Shown in pieces: positions 1 through 11,461 of a DNA stretch of 64,000 nt. The translations under genes were made by a program, and so were the position numbers. The stretch spans positions 643,373-707,372 of the forward strand of contig BCLD01000010.1 of the NCBI GenBank assembly GCA_001600875.1, written 5' to 3'. Under the pieces are notes generated by a model, which was not told the origin of the DNA, ran no database searches, and saw only the letters and a list, made by a program, of their open reading frames with translations. The stretch's first letter is position 1. Every line of letters starts with the position of its first letter. Source of the stretch: Solicoccozyma terricola. Its lineage: Eukaryota; Basidiomycota; Tremellomycetes; Filobasidiales; Piskurozymaceae.

Positions 1-158
1 CCTCCACGTGCTCGGTGTGACACGAGACAGAACAATAAGAAAACAATAGGAGAAAAGGGTTAATTTGTCGGGGGGACGGGGGGGACCGGGGGGGGAGACC
101 ATCAGGGAGGGATGGGAGGGATGGACAGTCCCCCCTCTCAGTCCGTAGTCACATGCTC

Positions 159-194
<36 letters not shown>

Positions 195-1014
195 CCCCAC
201 CCTACCCCCCGCCACCCCTTCCACTGCATATGAGACATCCTCCCCTGCCTCCCCTGCCTCCCCTGCCCCCCTCCCCTCCCCCGTCAATCAATCAACAACA
301 CAACGCTTGGTCCTACTCCGTTCGTGGGGCGCCGGGGGCGGGGGATCATAACAAACAAAAACATAACAAACGATGAGAAACGGCGAACGGGGTACTCGGT
401 CTTTCATAGGAATAGGTATTTCTCCATCCATCAGTTTTATCAATCCATCGTTCAACGACGACCGACCGACGAGCCGGGTCATTTCTTCAACGTTTCAACT
501 CTTTTTTATAATACCCCCTTTCCTCGCGGACGGACGGACATAGCGAAACCGAATCAGCAACGAAGATCCCAAAGATCCAACATCCGAAAATCTCAAGATA
601 TTCCCCTTATCCTTTCCCTTTCTGCTTTCCTCTTACCTCTTTCGGAAGGGCCCAAATATAAATATATATATCTTGGGGATTTTCGATTCCTTTGGAAGTT
701 TGAAGTTGAGGAATTGGAGGAGAACGGAAACATCCTATTATCGCTATCCGGTTGAGGTTGGTAACCCCGCAAACCCGCAAACACACACAGAGCACGCACG
801 AATGATCTCGTAGTGTTCAGATTTAATATTCCGGCATCTCAAGACACACCATATCACATCACATCACATCACATCACATCGCATCGCATCGCATCGCATC
901 GCATCGCATCGAACATTCCTTTTCCAACACCCCAACGACGGACCCCCACTCTCTTTCCTCTCCTTTCCTTTTCCTTTTCCTTTTTCTTGCCTTTCCTTTC
1001 CTTTTTTTTTCATA
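1..1014. promoter_or_regulatory. Upstream region of the alpha-amylase gene
   Basis: I see no convincing gene here. The open frames are low-complexity translations of C/G- and CT-rich DNA. The region holds a 33-base C run at 160-192, a TATATATA-like stretch around 660-672, a pentanucleotide repeat at 853-911, and a strongly pyrimidine-rich tract (about 945-1010) directly before the amylase ATG. The last is typical of a yeast core promoter or 5' leader. It probably contains the amylase promoter and possibly the end of an upstream gene outside the window. Confidence 0.5.
853..911. repeat. Pentanucleotide microsatellite (ATCAC)n then (ATCGC)n
   Basis: About 12 five-base units in tandem. The first half reads ATCAC and the second half ATCGC, so a single A/G change has spread through part of the array. 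It lies 100-160 bases before the amylase start codon, in the presumed promoter. Confidence 0.9.
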
Positions 1015-1681
1015 ATGTCAACCCCAATTCCAAAATTACATTTCTTCCTAATAATCACTATCATATTTAATATTTATATCGAATCGGTGGATGCAGCTAC
1101 AAAGGAACAATGGAGGAGTAGATCGATATATCAGTACGTTTTTATTCGATTTCCTCGTCTCGTCTCGTCTCGATTTGACCGCTTCACATAACCGTAAATG
1201 ACATCTAAACCCCCCCCCCCCCCCCCCCCCCCCTCCCTCCCACAGACTCATCACAGATAGATTCTCATCCCCCTCCCCTCAAACCTCACCAGCTCTAACA
1301 TCTCCATTACCTGAAATATGTGATCCGGGAGACCAAACTTGGTGTGGAGGGAATTGGAGGAGTGTGGTTGATAGATTGGATTGTGAGTGAGAGGGGTGGG
1401 GTGCGTAGGTGGGAGCGGATAGGGGAGGGGGGAGGGGGGAGGGGGGGGTGGTGATGGTGATGGTGGTGGTGATGGTGGTGATGGTGATGGTGGCGGTGGT
1501 GGAGGAGGGAGGAAGGGAGAAGAGGGAGTGGGGAGGTTCGATCCTTGAGACTGATGATGGGGAGTTTTATTCTTGGTGGCGGTGGCGGTGGCGGCGTGTA
1601 GATATTCAAGAAATGGGATTCGATGCGATTTGGATTTCGTGAGTGGTTTCGTTTTTCTCCTTTGTTTTTTGGGGGGTCGCC

Positions 1682-1742
<61 letters not shown>

Positions 1743-4071
1743 CAGTCGATGGGAAGGGTGGGTTTTCGTTATGGGGTGGGAATTCGGTTGACTGATTGGG
1801 ACGAATCGACTTGACATTTTAACCAGACCGACGAGTCGTGAGTTTTGATGATTTTCCTAACCCCAAGTTTCCTTTTGGTGGTTTTTCGAGGAACCCCCCC
1901 CCCCCCCCCCCCCTCCCCCCGCCTCAGCTTCGCATATCACTCCTACTGGGTAAACGACCCAACTAAACTCAATCTTCGGTTCGGAAGCGCAGATGATTTG
2001 AAATATCTAAGTACTGCTCTTCACGCTCGAGGAATGTGAGTGTTGTCTCTATATTCGACCGACAAATTCCACATGTGTGGTAAAGAAGAAGAAAAACGGG
2101 ACATTGGAACTGAATGAAGGTTGTGTTTGGGGGCTTTTTTTCTACTTCTAGGTACCTCATGGTTGATATCGCTATCAATGCCGTTGCTTCACTTACAAAT
2201 ACAACCGACGCCGCGTCATTGGCATCACAACCGATATTATGGCAAGATCCAAGTGATTTTCATCCGTTATGTTGGATTGATTATAGTAATTCTACTTCGG
2301 TTGAACCATGGTGGGTTCGCACAGGGAGGTGGTACTTTTGGTGGTCATGAAAGCTGATTTCCTTTTTCGGTGGACTTCTTTCCATAGTTGGATGGGCGAT
2401 AATAAACTCGCATTAATGGATGTAAACACCGAATCTACAAATGTACAAACCACACTCGCCAATTGGATTTCCTCGTTCGTTCAAGAATATGAAATCGACG
2501 GTTTACGTATAGATGGTGAGTTGTTTTCCGCTTTGAAAAGGGCCCTTCGTCACATCTGTCTGAGCCCCCCCTCCCCCCTTCATCGCTTGTTAGCTGCAAA
2601 ACACGTCCAACCTGCGTTCTGGCCAATCTTTTGCGGCGCTGCAGGGGTCTTTTGTATTGGCGAAGTGTACGGAGATGACGTTGGGTGAGTTTTGAGTCTA
2701 GCAAGGAGCAAGGAGGGAGGATGTGTGTGAGTTTCAAAAGATGCTCATCATACCCACCGTTGACAGATACGCGGCGTCGTATCAAACCAACAACGTGATG
2801 GATTCCGTTTTGAACGTGAGTGGGGGGGCCCCCCCAGTAGGACTACCCCCTGTAGTGGGTACTGATATGCCTTGAAGCTACCGATAGTTCCCAATCTACA
2901 ACGGTATCATGGAAGCGTTCCAATACCCGGGCCCACGCAACATGTCCGGTCTCGTCAATCGCATCACGAGCGTACAGGCTGCATTTCCTGTAGGTTTCCC
3001 ACGCACCACCTATCCATTCAATTACCTGACCCGGCAACAACTTTCCCACAACGCACAGGATCCCGGCCTCCTTGGCAACTTTATTGAGAACCACGATTTG
3101 CCAAGGTTTCGTAATATCACCAGCGACCCACAAATCGCATACAATGCGATGGCATTTCAGTTCTTATACGACGGGATTCCCATTGGTGAGTATGACAAAG
3201 ACGAATCTGGTGACGTTTGTGTCGAAGTTGACTTTGGCATTTTTTCTACAGTTTACTACGGACAGGAACAGGAGCTAAGCAAGGGTGGCGCTGATCCAGT
3301 AAGATCATTTACGATCATTCGAACAGTTGGCCTCTATCTAACCCCACCAACCCCTTCCAAACCCTACAGTACAATCGCGAGGCCCTATTTGCTCCGGGGA
3401 ACGGCAATTACAGCGTCACCTCGACCTCGCAACTCATCACGAAGCTCAATCAGATCCGCAACTTTGTAATCACGAACGCCACCCTGATAACCGGCGGGTC
3501 CGACTACCTGACCTCGAGTGCGGAAATCCTCGTGCACACCGATTTCGATCTGGCCTTCCGAAAGGGTCCTCTCATCGTCGTGGTGACCAGTCGCGGGAGT
3601 CCAGCACAAGCAGCCGGAGTCGGTATTCTCCATCTCGATTGGACCGGGATGGTAGTCGAGTGAGTTGATATCGTTAACGGTGGAATTTACCTCTTGACCT
3701 GAACATATAATGTCCCGGCACAGCATGCTCGAATGCACGCCAATTGCAATGGGCTCGGGGAACTCAATAGCTGTAACATATAGCAAAGCCGGGAAAGGGG
3801 GGAAACCACATGTACGTATCAGAAAGGAGGTCACTGTCGTTGAACTGTTCGCTGACACAACCAATGCCTACAGGTCTTCATGACTCTCAAAGACGCCCTA
3901 CTTTCAGGACTCTGCCCCGACATAGCGGCGACGACCTCCTACACCCAACAGAATTCAACCTTACCAGTCAAAATTTCCGCCGCCCAGCATGCATCGCCCA
4001 TCGATATCAGCACATCCGCGCTGGCCGCGTTCATCACTATTCTCGGATCCGTCTCCACAAGGTTCTTATGA
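1015..4071 (+). CDS. Secreted GH13 alpha-amylase, probably GPI-anchored
   Basis: Endo-acting alpha-1,4-glucan hydrolase (EC 3.2.1.1) for starch or glycogen outside the cell. About 15 exons. The start was chosen because it opens a signal peptide (short polar N-terminus, then a hydrophobic core ending near DAATKEQW). The Taka-amylase-type N-terminus follows: WRSRSIYQ, spliced (1133/1246) to LITDRF, then WCGGNW. Catalytic motifs are present: nucleophile Asp in GLRID (before the intron at about 2515), acid/base Glu in CIGEVYG (about 2660), and third Asp in FIENHD (about 3090). Later motifs are VYYGQEQ and DPYNREAL. Region I reads DIAINA, not the usual DVVANH, so the subsite His is missing. The C-terminus (about 4010-4068) is a hydrophobic tail without charges until the last residues, as in GPI-anchor signals; this is inference. 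The junction near 1830-1927 needs an unusual donor and is uncertain. Confidence 0.93.
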
Positions 4072-4315
4072 TACGAACGATCCGAAAGACTTCATAATGG
4101 AACTTTATCAATCAGGACCACTCTCAATCAGGCCCGCGCTCAATCAAGACCGTCGCTTTCAGGACACTCTCAATCAAGACACACTCAACCAGGACTCTCG
4201 CAATCAGGACGTGTATCAGGACTCTCTCAATTACCGCCAATCAAATCGCAAAGTGTCAAGGCCCTTATGGGAATGTTGTAACCAATCTGAAATCAAATTA
4301 TGTGCCATCATATCC
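4072..4315. other. Spacer between convergent amylase and dom34 genes
   Basis: A 244-base 3'-3' intergenic stretch. It contains a degenerate CAATCAGGAC-type repeat (listed separately). No gene is seen, and the terminators of both neighbours must lie here. Confidence 0.6.
4107..4231. repeat. Degenerate decamer array (TCAATCAGGAC / TCAATCAAGAC)
   Basis: The core (A)ATCARGAC or TATCAGGAC recurs about eight times, at irregular 9-20 base spacing, between the stop codons of the convergent amylase and dom34 genes. No coding frame runs through it, so it looks like a decayed short tandem repeat in the 3' region. Confidence 0.7.
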
Positions 4316-5279
4316 CTACGACATTTCACTAGGTGATCGTCTTTCATGCTCCTTTTTCAACGCGTCTTGCTTCTCTTTCTCCTCTCGCTCCTCCATCTCC
4401 ACGATTTCGACGTCCAATGGGTAAGTAAGTATAGCTGCGATACCAGTCACGAGATTGAGTTCTGCCAAAAAGTGGTCGTCGTACATCGGCATCAGCTGGG
4501 GAGTATCGCAACCGCATGACATGTCATCCAACTCACGTTGTCCAGACTCGTGCATACTTGAGAAAATCAATGCCTCTCCACCTTTCGATCTTACCGCCTC
4601 CACCATATCCACATATTTCCTTCTCTTGACGGGATCGGTAGATCGGAATAACTCATCCGAGATCAACAACGTTCCCACGGCTCCACGATCAACAGCCAAA
4701 GCTACGTGATCAGGTCCATACCACGCTCTTAATTCATCAGTTCCCATCATCTTATGGAATCTGAATCGTTGTTGTTGTCGGTTTATCAGGACGTCGGTGG
4801 TTCCTCCTTTCGTTTTAATCAAAAAAGACAACTCACTTATCAAGCATCAACCCTTCTCTTGCGAATTTTGTCCCTTGTAGTAGTCCCGAAACTTCAGGAC
4901 TTCGCAAGGCGTCTACTAACCCATGTACGTGACTCGTATTGCTGTGAACCTTTACCCATTTAGGTCGGGACGTTAATAATGGTTTATTGGATGTAGCCGT
5001 GGCTTGTTGGAAGATGTAGTCGTACATCTACCCGGGGGGGGGGGGGGTATAAAGTCAACATAAAAATAAAACGCCAACGGAGCCTTGGGAGTATTCGTAA
5101 AAAGGCCCTCACGCTGTCTTTTGTAAATCCAGGTGAGGCAATTACGATTGCTCTCAAAGTTTGAAAAGGTAAATGTCTCAAGATAGCAGCATAAACGGTC
5201 GAAAAGAACTTTTCCATCGCCTAATAATGTAACCCCATCCCATCCAATCAGCCAGCCAATTCGAAACTGTTGAATGCCG

Positions 5280-5310
<31 letters not shown>

Positions 5311-6319
5311 TAGACAAACTCACTTTCTCATGTATTGAAGTTGATCCTACTCGTTTTCTAGGAACAGGAGTGTCTATTCGTTGACGTATGACAGTCATAT
5401 GTTCAGAGAGGAGACATATCGCTGCATGACCTGTTTTTTTAATTACCACCCGTGGAAACGATCATATCAATCAATCCTGTAATCCTCCTCAACATCCCAA
5501 GTGAAACGGCCCTCACCTTCACCTAAAACAATCGCACCAACATCCGCACCTCTTCCTTCCTTGGTCGCTTCTTCAACTCTTTCCAACCCAATTGAATCCC
5601 AACCACCTTCGGATTTCAATAATCTGAAATCTCGATTAGCTTCAAGATCTAATGTATGAAACGCTCCAAGTCGAACGTAATCATTTTCATTTGTAACTTG
5701 ACCTGATATTTGAAGAGCTGCAGTTGATTGTTTTGGATCGGTAGATGTGGTTGTTGATGTAGATGCGGAAGGGGAGAAATGGGTCTGTGGAATGGGGCGG
5801 GGGGGGGGGGGGGGGGGGGGAGGAAGTAAAATGGTTGCGTGTAAGTCGTTGGAGGATGAAGTATCTGGGGAATTTTGTAATGATGACGAACTTTGGAGAC
5901 TTTAAGAGTTAACATCAGTCTAACTCTATGCGAGTCTGTTGATCCGGTTGAAGAGGTCGTGATGACTCGTCTGTGATGGAGAAATAAGGAGAACATTGTA
6001 TTTCGGTCACCATTTTGTTGTATTCCGACAGAACATCGTTGTTGACTCACCGAACTGCTGGAGCTCGTACTTCATCTCCCTGACGACGTAGTAATTGATC
6101 AGTACGAGGGACTGATCATCGTCCTATCGTCCATCTCCAAGCTATCCTCACCTCGCTTATCAAATTGTAGACATGCCACATATCTTCATCGTCCTCGGGT
6201 CGGAGTGTGACGTAGCCCTGGTGCCAATGATTCAAGTTCAGTGAGTTGTGGGGATGGGGAAGCTGTGATCTGTTACTCACTGAGCCATCGCGTTCGATGT
6301 GCTTCCCTACGAGCTTCAT
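4316..6319 (-). CDS. DOM34: Dom34/Pelota ribosome-rescue factor
   Basis: eRF1-like protein that, with Hbs1, enters the A site of stalled ribosomes and starts no-go/non-stop decay in the cytoplasm. The start at 6319 gives [13 protein letters not shown], spliced to [18 protein letters not shown], the typical Pelota N-terminus. Then come [29 protein letters not shown] and an eRF1_1 end [18 protein letters not shown] (near 5600). Domain 2 has [14 protein letters not shown] and YDYIFQQA. Domain 3 has [17 protein letters not shown] and [11 protein letters not shown] (splice near 4530), then [16 protein letters not shown] and a charged tail. There is no GGQ motif, as expected for Pelota versus eRF1. 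About 9 exons; two introns carry C runs on the sense strand (5034-5047, 5799-5820). It is divergent from the Rsc9-like gene, with only 83 bases between start codons. Confidence 0.95.
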
Positions 6320-6402
6320 TGTGTGTTGTGATGTTGTTGTGTGTGCGGAGGGTGGAGAGCTGGGTGGTAATCGACTGCACGGTATGACGAGGTGGTTTGA
6401 GT
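6320..6402. promoter_or_regulatory. Very short divergent promoter, DOM34 / RSC9-like
   Basis: Only 83 bases separate the DOM34 start (minus) from the first ATG of the Rsc9-like frame (plus). The stretch is GT-rich and has no evident TATA box. If the true Rsc9-like start is at 6669 the shared region grows to about 350 bases. Confidence 0.5.
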
Positions 6403-9375
6403 ATGGCCCAACAAACAAATAACACGTCATCATCATCATCTCATCATCACACGCAACCCCCCGCAAACATCATCCTGCAACACAACAGTCACCATCCAGA
6501 ACAGCCAATCCACCACCACCTCCCACTCTTCTCCGGCGGCCACTCACAATCCCCCCACCCCCCCCTCCGCCGCTCATCACGACGGCGCGTCAGGAGCAAC
6601 ATCCCAAGCCTCTCCTCGAGGAGGCTTTGGGAAGAGACGAGAGGCGGCTGGCACGTAAGGCGAGTAGAATGTCAAATGATAGGTATCCGCATACGGTGAC
6701 TATGCAATGGGAGGGTGAGTTTGTGGGTGGTGTGTGGCATGGCATGGCATGGCGATCACGAAAGAAAGGATTGGGTGTGGGTGATAGGTCGACCTATGGT
6801 TGTCGTGAGCCGGCTGGCATTTGTTTCGCCAACGGAGCGTCAGCCAAGAACTGCTGTTGTGCGAGCGAGAGCTTGCGCGCCATCGTTGGCCAAACATCCG
6901 ATAGGAGTTTGCGCATCGATGAGTGGAAGCCATGGAAGACGACGATCCTTGAAAGATGACACTGTCATTCGTGAATCAGTACCGAAGGAATATACATACC
7001 AGTTAACGCGTAACCCTTTTCCCCTGGGCAGGTTACGATCTCCGAGGTGGCCTATCAAACCGACTTTTCCTCTCATTACGCTCCGGTATCCCCTCAGAAG
7101 TTGACTGGGCATTACACCATCTTCTCGCTGTCAGCCACGAACGAGATACTGAATTCGAGCTCGTCAAATGGCCAGGAAGCGTAGAAGGTTTACTTGAAGT
7201 GGTAGAAGATTGGGTATTGGATGTCACTTTACGTGCGAAAGAAAGCGATGGTGAAGCTGCTCATGTTTTATCGTCTCATGATGAGCTTGATCGAGAAAGG
7301 AGAGCGACGGATGCGATCCTGGTATTGAGGAATGCAGCACATCTCAAGGATGAAAACAAGGTGGTAATTGCAGGTGTATTGGCTAGACCATCCGCATATG
7401 CAAACTCGAGGACGGCTCAACAAGTCAAAACGATGACTTTAACTACCACTAAGAAATACCTTCCACCCCGGTTCCTCCTCGCTTTCAATGAAATTTTCGG
7501 TACACTACCGATGGATCAACTTATTCGACTTTCCTTGCGTGCTCCCGAACCTCTCATTTATCTACTGGATCTCTTCGTTCTATGCATGCCTCAATCATGT
7601 CCTAGACATCCATTCCGAATCTTAAAACAAAACACTCGTCCTGTTCACCCACACACCGTCGATATCCTACAACGACTGATGCTCGATATCCTACCGAAAC
7701 TTTACATCAACTCGTCTGATCTCGCAATCATCGTAGTCATCATGCAGATCTACCTACATAGTCCTAAACCATTCACACCATCAATGAATGTTCTCGCACC
7801 AAAACTCCTACCCAACCTACTTCTCACTCCAACGAGCATCAATGGAATGCCATCCCCTTATCCTCGAAATCTTGCTCTGTTTTCTCTCGATCTTCTTTAC
7901 GCACTCACCATCAACGAAGCATCCGCTCTTACGCTTCTGAAACTCCCAGATGTAGACGCATGGATTAGAGTGATATTAGGTCTAACAGGATGGAATACGA
8001 AAAGAGAACCTCACTCATGGCGACAACCCGAACGAATGGCTGGTAGGAAAGTCCCACTTCCTCAAGTGAATGGAAGATCCGTACCGCCAGTACAAAATGG
8101 TACAAATAATAACGCAGGATGTGCGGTCCCGGATGATGATGGGTCGGCAAATTATGCGGAACCGTTTGGATTAGGTCCGGTTTTGAAGATGTCAGCTCAG
8201 AAAAGGGAAAGGTTGAGGAGGTTACCGGAGCCGAAGAGGTGTAGAGAGTGGTGAGTGTACCTGGAGGTATGCGATTGCCGCATAGGAAAGGTTCGTTGTT
8301 GATGAAAATCCACTCACAACCCCGCGTTAGGATAACCGAAGTCTTTGTGCCACAAGCTCAATCCTCAGTGACCCAAGTCACGTTCTGGAATTCATATCGG
8401 GACTTTGCAAGTCCAACGGCACAAGAAGCTAATGCTCTCGGCCCAGGGGTGTCTTCGATTTGTCCGGTGTTACCAGCAGCTGAAGCTATCAAAAAAATCA
8501 ACGAGCTTTATCCTGGAGCTGTGGCCATGGTGGTCAGTAGCGACGAGCAGGGGAGGCAATTGAGACCACCAAAGTTTATCATTCAAGGGATCCGGTTTAG
8601 GAGGAGTGCAGGTGAGTTGTGGGATGACGCCCACTCGAAGAGATTTATGAGCATTAAAGGTGTGCTTTTTATTTTCCCAGGCCGCCGTGAAACGTACACG
8701 TGTCGATGGCAAGACTGTGCAATGCCTCTTGGAGCTGTATCCAGCGCAGAGCTCATGAATCATCTGGAAACCTCGCATATCGCTGTTCAACCAAAACCCG
8801 AAATATGTCGCTGGGGTACCTGTCAATTCAAGGACCCATCTCTATCACATGTGGCTACACACGTCCCTGGTCCAATCGACCAGTGGAAAGAACCTACCGG
8901 CGAGGACGTCATCATACATCCCTCTACTCCATTGGCAACACTACGATCTCCATTCCTGACCAGTCGACTAACACCGCCTCTCCCATCCGACGTCAGGCTT
9001 TCCTACGAGAAGATCACCACTCCGATCGTTCCTGCCGACAAGGACAACCTAGCAGGAGAATGCTTTGTCGCTACTGTCACGCTGAGAAATCTTGCTCGTG
9101 CACTCCGAAAGGATATCCAGCGCGCTTCGAGTGGAGACGGAGCCTTCGGCGGGAAGACACGACGTAAACTTGAGAATGGCGATGTATACGGACTACCCAT
9201 CCCGCCAGGGTACTTGGACTCGATGACAGCGGAGGAAGGTGAGACTGTGGAGTTGACGGACGCGGAGAGGGAGAGGGCATTGCGGATATTCCGGGTGGTG
9301 GTAGAAGAAGAAGCACTGGAGATGATGTCGCTGTCCCAGCTGGGCCCGTACATGGTGGAATGTGTAGGGATGTGA
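6403..9375 (+). CDS. RSC9: Rsc9/ARID2-like chromatin-remodelling subunit
   Basis: Probable subunit of the nuclear RSC/PBAF (SWI/SNF-class) remodelling complex. The armadillo-like core spans 7032-8252 and starts [18 protein letters not shown], then [13 protein letters not shown], which resembles the LxSGLPNEVDWAL region of ARID2/RSC9 proteins. It is followed by helical repeats ([24 protein letters not shown]). After splicing to [11 protein letters not shown] (8330) comes an RFX-like stretch and a C2H2-type finger (CRWQDC ... HLETSH) near 8700-8775, with a second CRWGTC half. No clear ARID domain is visible. The N-terminus is uncertain. The frame from ATG 6403 is Ser/His/Pro-rich; the coding-looking frame from about 6570 ([16 protein letters not shown]) is offset by one, across C6/C8 runs. 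Either a base is missing or extra there, or translation starts at 6669 ([10 protein letters not shown]). Confidence 0.7.
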
Positions 9376-9526
9376 GGGCACTGTATACCTGTAGACCTGT
9401 TAGCTACGGCGGGGACTTGAACTTGATCACGTGATTGTCACTGGAAACACATTGTTGGCGAAAGTTGTCTATGCATGGTATCCTCTGGGTGGACAGGTTG
9501 CAGCAACGACCTACACCATCATCACC
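9376..9526. promoter_or_regulatory. Short tandem spacer before RPC53
   Basis: 151 bases between the Rsc9-like stop and the RPC53 start. It carries a CACGTG E-box-like hexamer in ATCACGTGAT (about 9426-9435). It must hold both the upstream terminator and the RPC53 promoter. Confidence 0.5.
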
Positions 9527-11461
9527 ATGTCCAACCCACCCACCAGCTCGTCTAATGCAGCCGCAGGTCCCTCTCGTGCACCTCCGAAGTTTGCTCCACG
9601 GCAACCCGTGCGCAATGGAGCGAATGCAGCCGCACAGCCTACTGCCAATCTTCCTGGGGCTTCTGCTGCTGTTCGACCCACAGTTACGGGCATCGGAGCG
9701 GCTATGAGAGCGCCCCTGCCAGCCTCAGGCTCAGCACCAGCACCAGGAGCTGATGCCAAGCCGAGAATGGTGTTTAGACCGAGTATGCCGGCTAGGAAGG
9801 TGAAAACCGAGTGAGTTTGGCTTGATGATGGCTTGCCGGTTTGTAAGGGTGCTGATGCCTCCGATGTGACGGATCGGATCTATAGAGCTGTCGACGTAAA
9901 ACCGGTACATCCATCTCAGTTTCCCAACGTCTCGAAACCCCATCAGCTGAAATATCTGCATCATCTTACAGCTCCCAAGTTTGTTGAGACCGGAAAGACC
10001 TAGTCGTGGTCGAGGTGGTGCCGCCCGAGGACGCGGAGGTGGTCGTGGAGGTGCTGCTGGAGGTGGCGGTAGCTACCCAGGGGATGAGATGATTGCCAGT
10101 GGGCCATTCGCTATGGGTCCCAGTCAAGGCAAGTCGTCGTGATAACCTCATATCCGATATCGGACCTTTGACTAACTTTTGACCCTTCCTTCTTCCAGCC
10201 AACCGCACTCGTCGAACAGGTGGTGCAGTTCCATATAACGACTTTGCACCTACTGGACCTCAAATCAACCTTCAACGCGATCGCAAACCCGTATACACAG
10301 CTCAAGGAGAAGAATACTCTGATGAAGAAACTCAGAATGGTCGTGTGGAAATCATTGATATGGAACTTGTTCCCGAGGAGTTGGGAGAGAGTGCTCCTAC
10401 AGGATTAATTCGTGATAGGAGTATTTCAGTCAAGGGGAAAGGCAAGGATAAGAAAGACCGTTTGACAGCCTTGAAAAAAGCGACGATGGAGGTGAAAGAA
10501 GGAGAGGGGATGACGATCGTTAAATCGGAGCCTGTCGATGAGTTGACACCTGTGCCTCCGCCGAAGAAGAGGGTGGAAAGGGTGGATGACACGATGTTGA
10601 GCGAAGATGAGGACGTCGATGTCGATATGGATGGAAACAGGATGTCGATCAGCGATGAGACTACGCCAGAGGTTACTCCAGTTCGGGCTGTAGATCTGAG
10701 TGAGAGTGAAGGGGAGGAAGAAGAGGAGGATATGACTGGAGACTTTATCAAGGAGGACGGATTTGTGAGTTCCCCGGTTCTGTTCTGTCCGGTGATAGCA
10801 GCTGAATGAGACATTCTACATTTTCTAGGAGGATCCAGAAGACAAGCTGTACCTTTTCCAATTCCCTAACCCATTCCCTCACTTTGTTCCCAACCCCGAT
10901 CTCTCCTTCCTCAAAGACGTCGACAACATGAAATCTCCGGAACAAAAACCCCATAGTATACTAAAAAAGACCGTCCAATTCGATGCAGGCGCAAAGGACG
11001 AGAAGAAAGATGCTAAGCGACCTCTTAAAGAGAACGATGAGAAGAGGAAGGTGTACAAGGAATTGGAGGCCAAGGAAAAGAAGAGGAAGCCTGAGGGTAG
11101 AATCGGGACTTTGGTCGTCATGAAGAGCGGCAAGGTCAAGATGGTTTTAGGCGAGGGTATTGTTATGGATGTGAGTGGCGGGTTGATTCTTCGAGTCTGC
11201 CAGCGTACCAGAACCTGATGTTTTCAACTTGCCAACCCGTCCTACCAGGTCACAAGCGGTGTTCCCACCACCTTCATACAACAAGTCGTCCATCTTGACT
11301 CCAACAAACGCCGTGCTGCCGTTCTAGGCGAAGTACACAAGACCTACGTCATGCTCCCGGATGTGGATAGGTTGTTGGATGAATTGACGTTGCACGGCGG
11401 CGTAGTTCCAGGAGAAGTTGACGTGAAGAAGGAAGATCTTGGCTTGATGAAGATGGAGTAG
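9527..11461 (+). CDS. RPC53: RNA polymerase III subunit RPC4/Rpc53
   Basis: Subunit of the Rpc53-Rpc37 heterodimer of nuclear RNA polymerase III, which acts in initiation, termination and reinitiation on tRNA and 5S genes. The N-terminus is Ala/Pro-rich and disordered (MSNPPTSSSNAAAGPSR), then an Arg/Gly-rich stretch (RGRGGAARGRGGGRGG, about 10010-10070) and a long acidic/basic linker with SEDEDVDVDMDG. The conserved RPC4 domain is C-terminal: KLYLFQFPNPFPHF (after the splice at about 10829), GRIGTLVVMKSGKVKMVLG (about 11097-11153), spliced to TSGVPTTFIQQVVHLD, ending near GEVHKTYVMLPDVDRLLDEL. Six or so exons. Other frames show nothing comparable. The RPC4 domain makes the identification firm; the linker is not conserved. 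Confidence 0.93.

Noticed and set aside
1251..1817. Poly-proline/histidine frame of about 190 codons on the minus strand
   Set aside because: It is the complement of G/GT-rich introns and exons of the amylase gene; the proline run is only the G58 tract.
6425..6460. (CAT)n/ATC-rich stretch as a promoter repeat
   Set aside because: It encodes the Ser/His-rich start of the Rsc9-like frame and is simple triplet expansion.
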